A stretch of DNA of 5,036 nucleotides from positions 1 to 5,036 of the forward strand of contig LNZQ01000130.1 of NCBI GenBank assembly GCA_002007315.1, given 5' to 3'. The position numbers and the translations under genes were made by a program. Positions 4,561 to 5,036 of this stretch are shown in pieces. How positions within the stretch are numbered: position 1 is the first letter of the stretch; every line of letters starts with the position of its first letter. A model generated the notes under the pieces. The model had not been told where the DNA came from. It searched no databases and saw only the letters and a program-made list of their open reading frames with translations. The DNA comes from Epulopiscium sp. Nele67-Bin004 (GTDB taxonomy: Bacteria > Bacillota_A > Clostridia > Lachnospirales > Cellulosilyticaceae).

Positions 4561-5036
4561 ATGAAAGAAATGATTTTATCATTACAAGCAAAAAATAATT
4601 CAAGCGTTATATCAAGAGTTGCTGGACTATTTTCACGTCGTGGATTTAGTTTAAGTAGTATAGCAGGAGAAGGAACGCATGAACCAACTCTGGCAAAAGT
4701 TATAATTTCAGTAACTGAAAAAGAAGCATCGCTTATGCAAATTAGAAGACAACTTGAAAAGTTGGAAGATATAAATGAAGTTGAAGTTTTAGACAATGAA
4801 ACAGATGTAGTTCGTGAACTTGCACTAATAAAAGTAAATGTATCAGCAGAATTTGCAACGGCAATAAAAGATTTAACTCAAAAGTATCACTTCACCATAC
4901 TAGATGTAAATAGTAAAGAGGCGATATTTGAATTGTGCAACAAAAAAGAAGTAATTGATGAATTTATAGAAGAAGTACGCCCGTATGGCATTTGCGAAAG
5001 TGTCAGAACTGGTGTAATAGCACTATCTAGCGTAAA
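4561..5036 (+). CDS. ilvN: Acetolactate synthase small (regulatory) subunit, 3' end outside window
   Basis: The small subunit binds the catalytic subunit IlvB, stimulates it, and usually makes it sensitive to valine feedback in branched-chain amino acid synthesis. The frame runs open to the window edge and gives 158 residues of an expected ~160-170, so nearly the whole protein is present. An N-terminal ACT domain (about 1-75) shows SVISRVAGLFSRRGFSLSSI and HEPTLAKVIISV. The C-terminal domain (about 83-158) shows RELALIKV, TILDV and VRTGVIALS. The start is firm: AAGGAGGT at 4545-4552 lies 8 nt before the ATG. Compared with E. coli IlvH, the valine-contacting Gly14 is Ser15 here and Asn29 is Ser30, while Asn11 is kept as Asn12. 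No ilvB is found upstream; it may lie to the right or elsewhere. The gene is first in its transcription unit. Confidence 0.92.
   Translation, partial: MKEMILSLQAKNNSSVISRVAGLFSRRGFSLSSIAGEGTHEPTLAKVIISVTEKEASLMQIRRQLEKLEDINEVEVLDNETDVVRELALIKVNVSAEFATAIKDLTQKYHFTILDVNSKEAIFELCNKKEVIDEFIEEVRPYGICESVRTGVIALSSV

Noticed and set aside
4398..4796. Minus-strand 132-residue open frame
   Set aside because: It is antisense to the clearly recognisable ilvN ACT domain and runs into the intergenic inverted repeat.
1..5036. CRISPR array, mobile element, prophage or defence system
   Set aside because: No regularly spaced repeats, transposase, integrase, target-site duplications or defence-family motifs were found on either strand.

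Overview
The window looks like an ordinary stretch of chromosome from a low-G+C Gram-positive bacterium, most likely a clostridium. The DNA is strongly AT-rich. Ribosome binding sites are strong (GAGGTGG, AAGGAGGT, AGAGGTGA), one gene starts with TTG, intergenic gaps are short, and transcription ends at intrinsic hairpins. The protein families (IspD, VanZ-like, cytosolic 5'-nucleotidase-like, cytidylate-kinase-like, IlvN) all fit this group. I see no phage genes, transposase, integrase, CRISPR array or toxin-antitoxin pair, and I cannot name the species from this sequence alone.

Layout from left to right. (1) Positions 1-357 hold the 3' half of ispD (MEP isoprenoid pathway). A good promoter in its tail drives tRNA-Ser(GGA) at 375-462. 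Only 27 nt after the tRNA comes a Nudix hydrolase of the ADP-ribose pyrophosphatase type (TTG start at 490), which overlaps a VanZ-like membrane protein gene. The group ends at a hairpin terminator (1424-1462). (2) On the minus strand, 1461-2981 encodes a large 5'-nucleotidase/metallophosphatase without a signal peptide, running into the same terminator from the other side. (3) A short divergent control region with an inverted repeat (3012-3058) separates it from a cytidylate-kinase-like P-loop protein gene (3098-3781). (4) A second shared terminator (3789-3815) separates that gene from a convergent YfcE-type phosphodiesterase gene (3804-4352, minus). (5) A second divergent region (4353-4560) has promoters in both directions and a 12-bp inverted repeat over the yfcE promoter. 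It leads to ilvN, the regulatory subunit of acetolactate synthase, which runs off the right edge.

The genes do not form one pathway. Four of them (Nudix hydrolase, 5'-nucleotidase-like protein, cytidylate-kinase-like protein, YfcE-like phosphodiesterase) act, or probably act, on nucleotides or phosphoesters. They sit in separate transcription units, so this may be coincidence.

I did not find a convincing undescribed system. The points most worth a second look are changed residues at the predicted valine site of IlvN, the tRNA-Ser gene that probably leads a Nudix-VanZ transcript, and the two inverted repeats in the divergent promoter regions.
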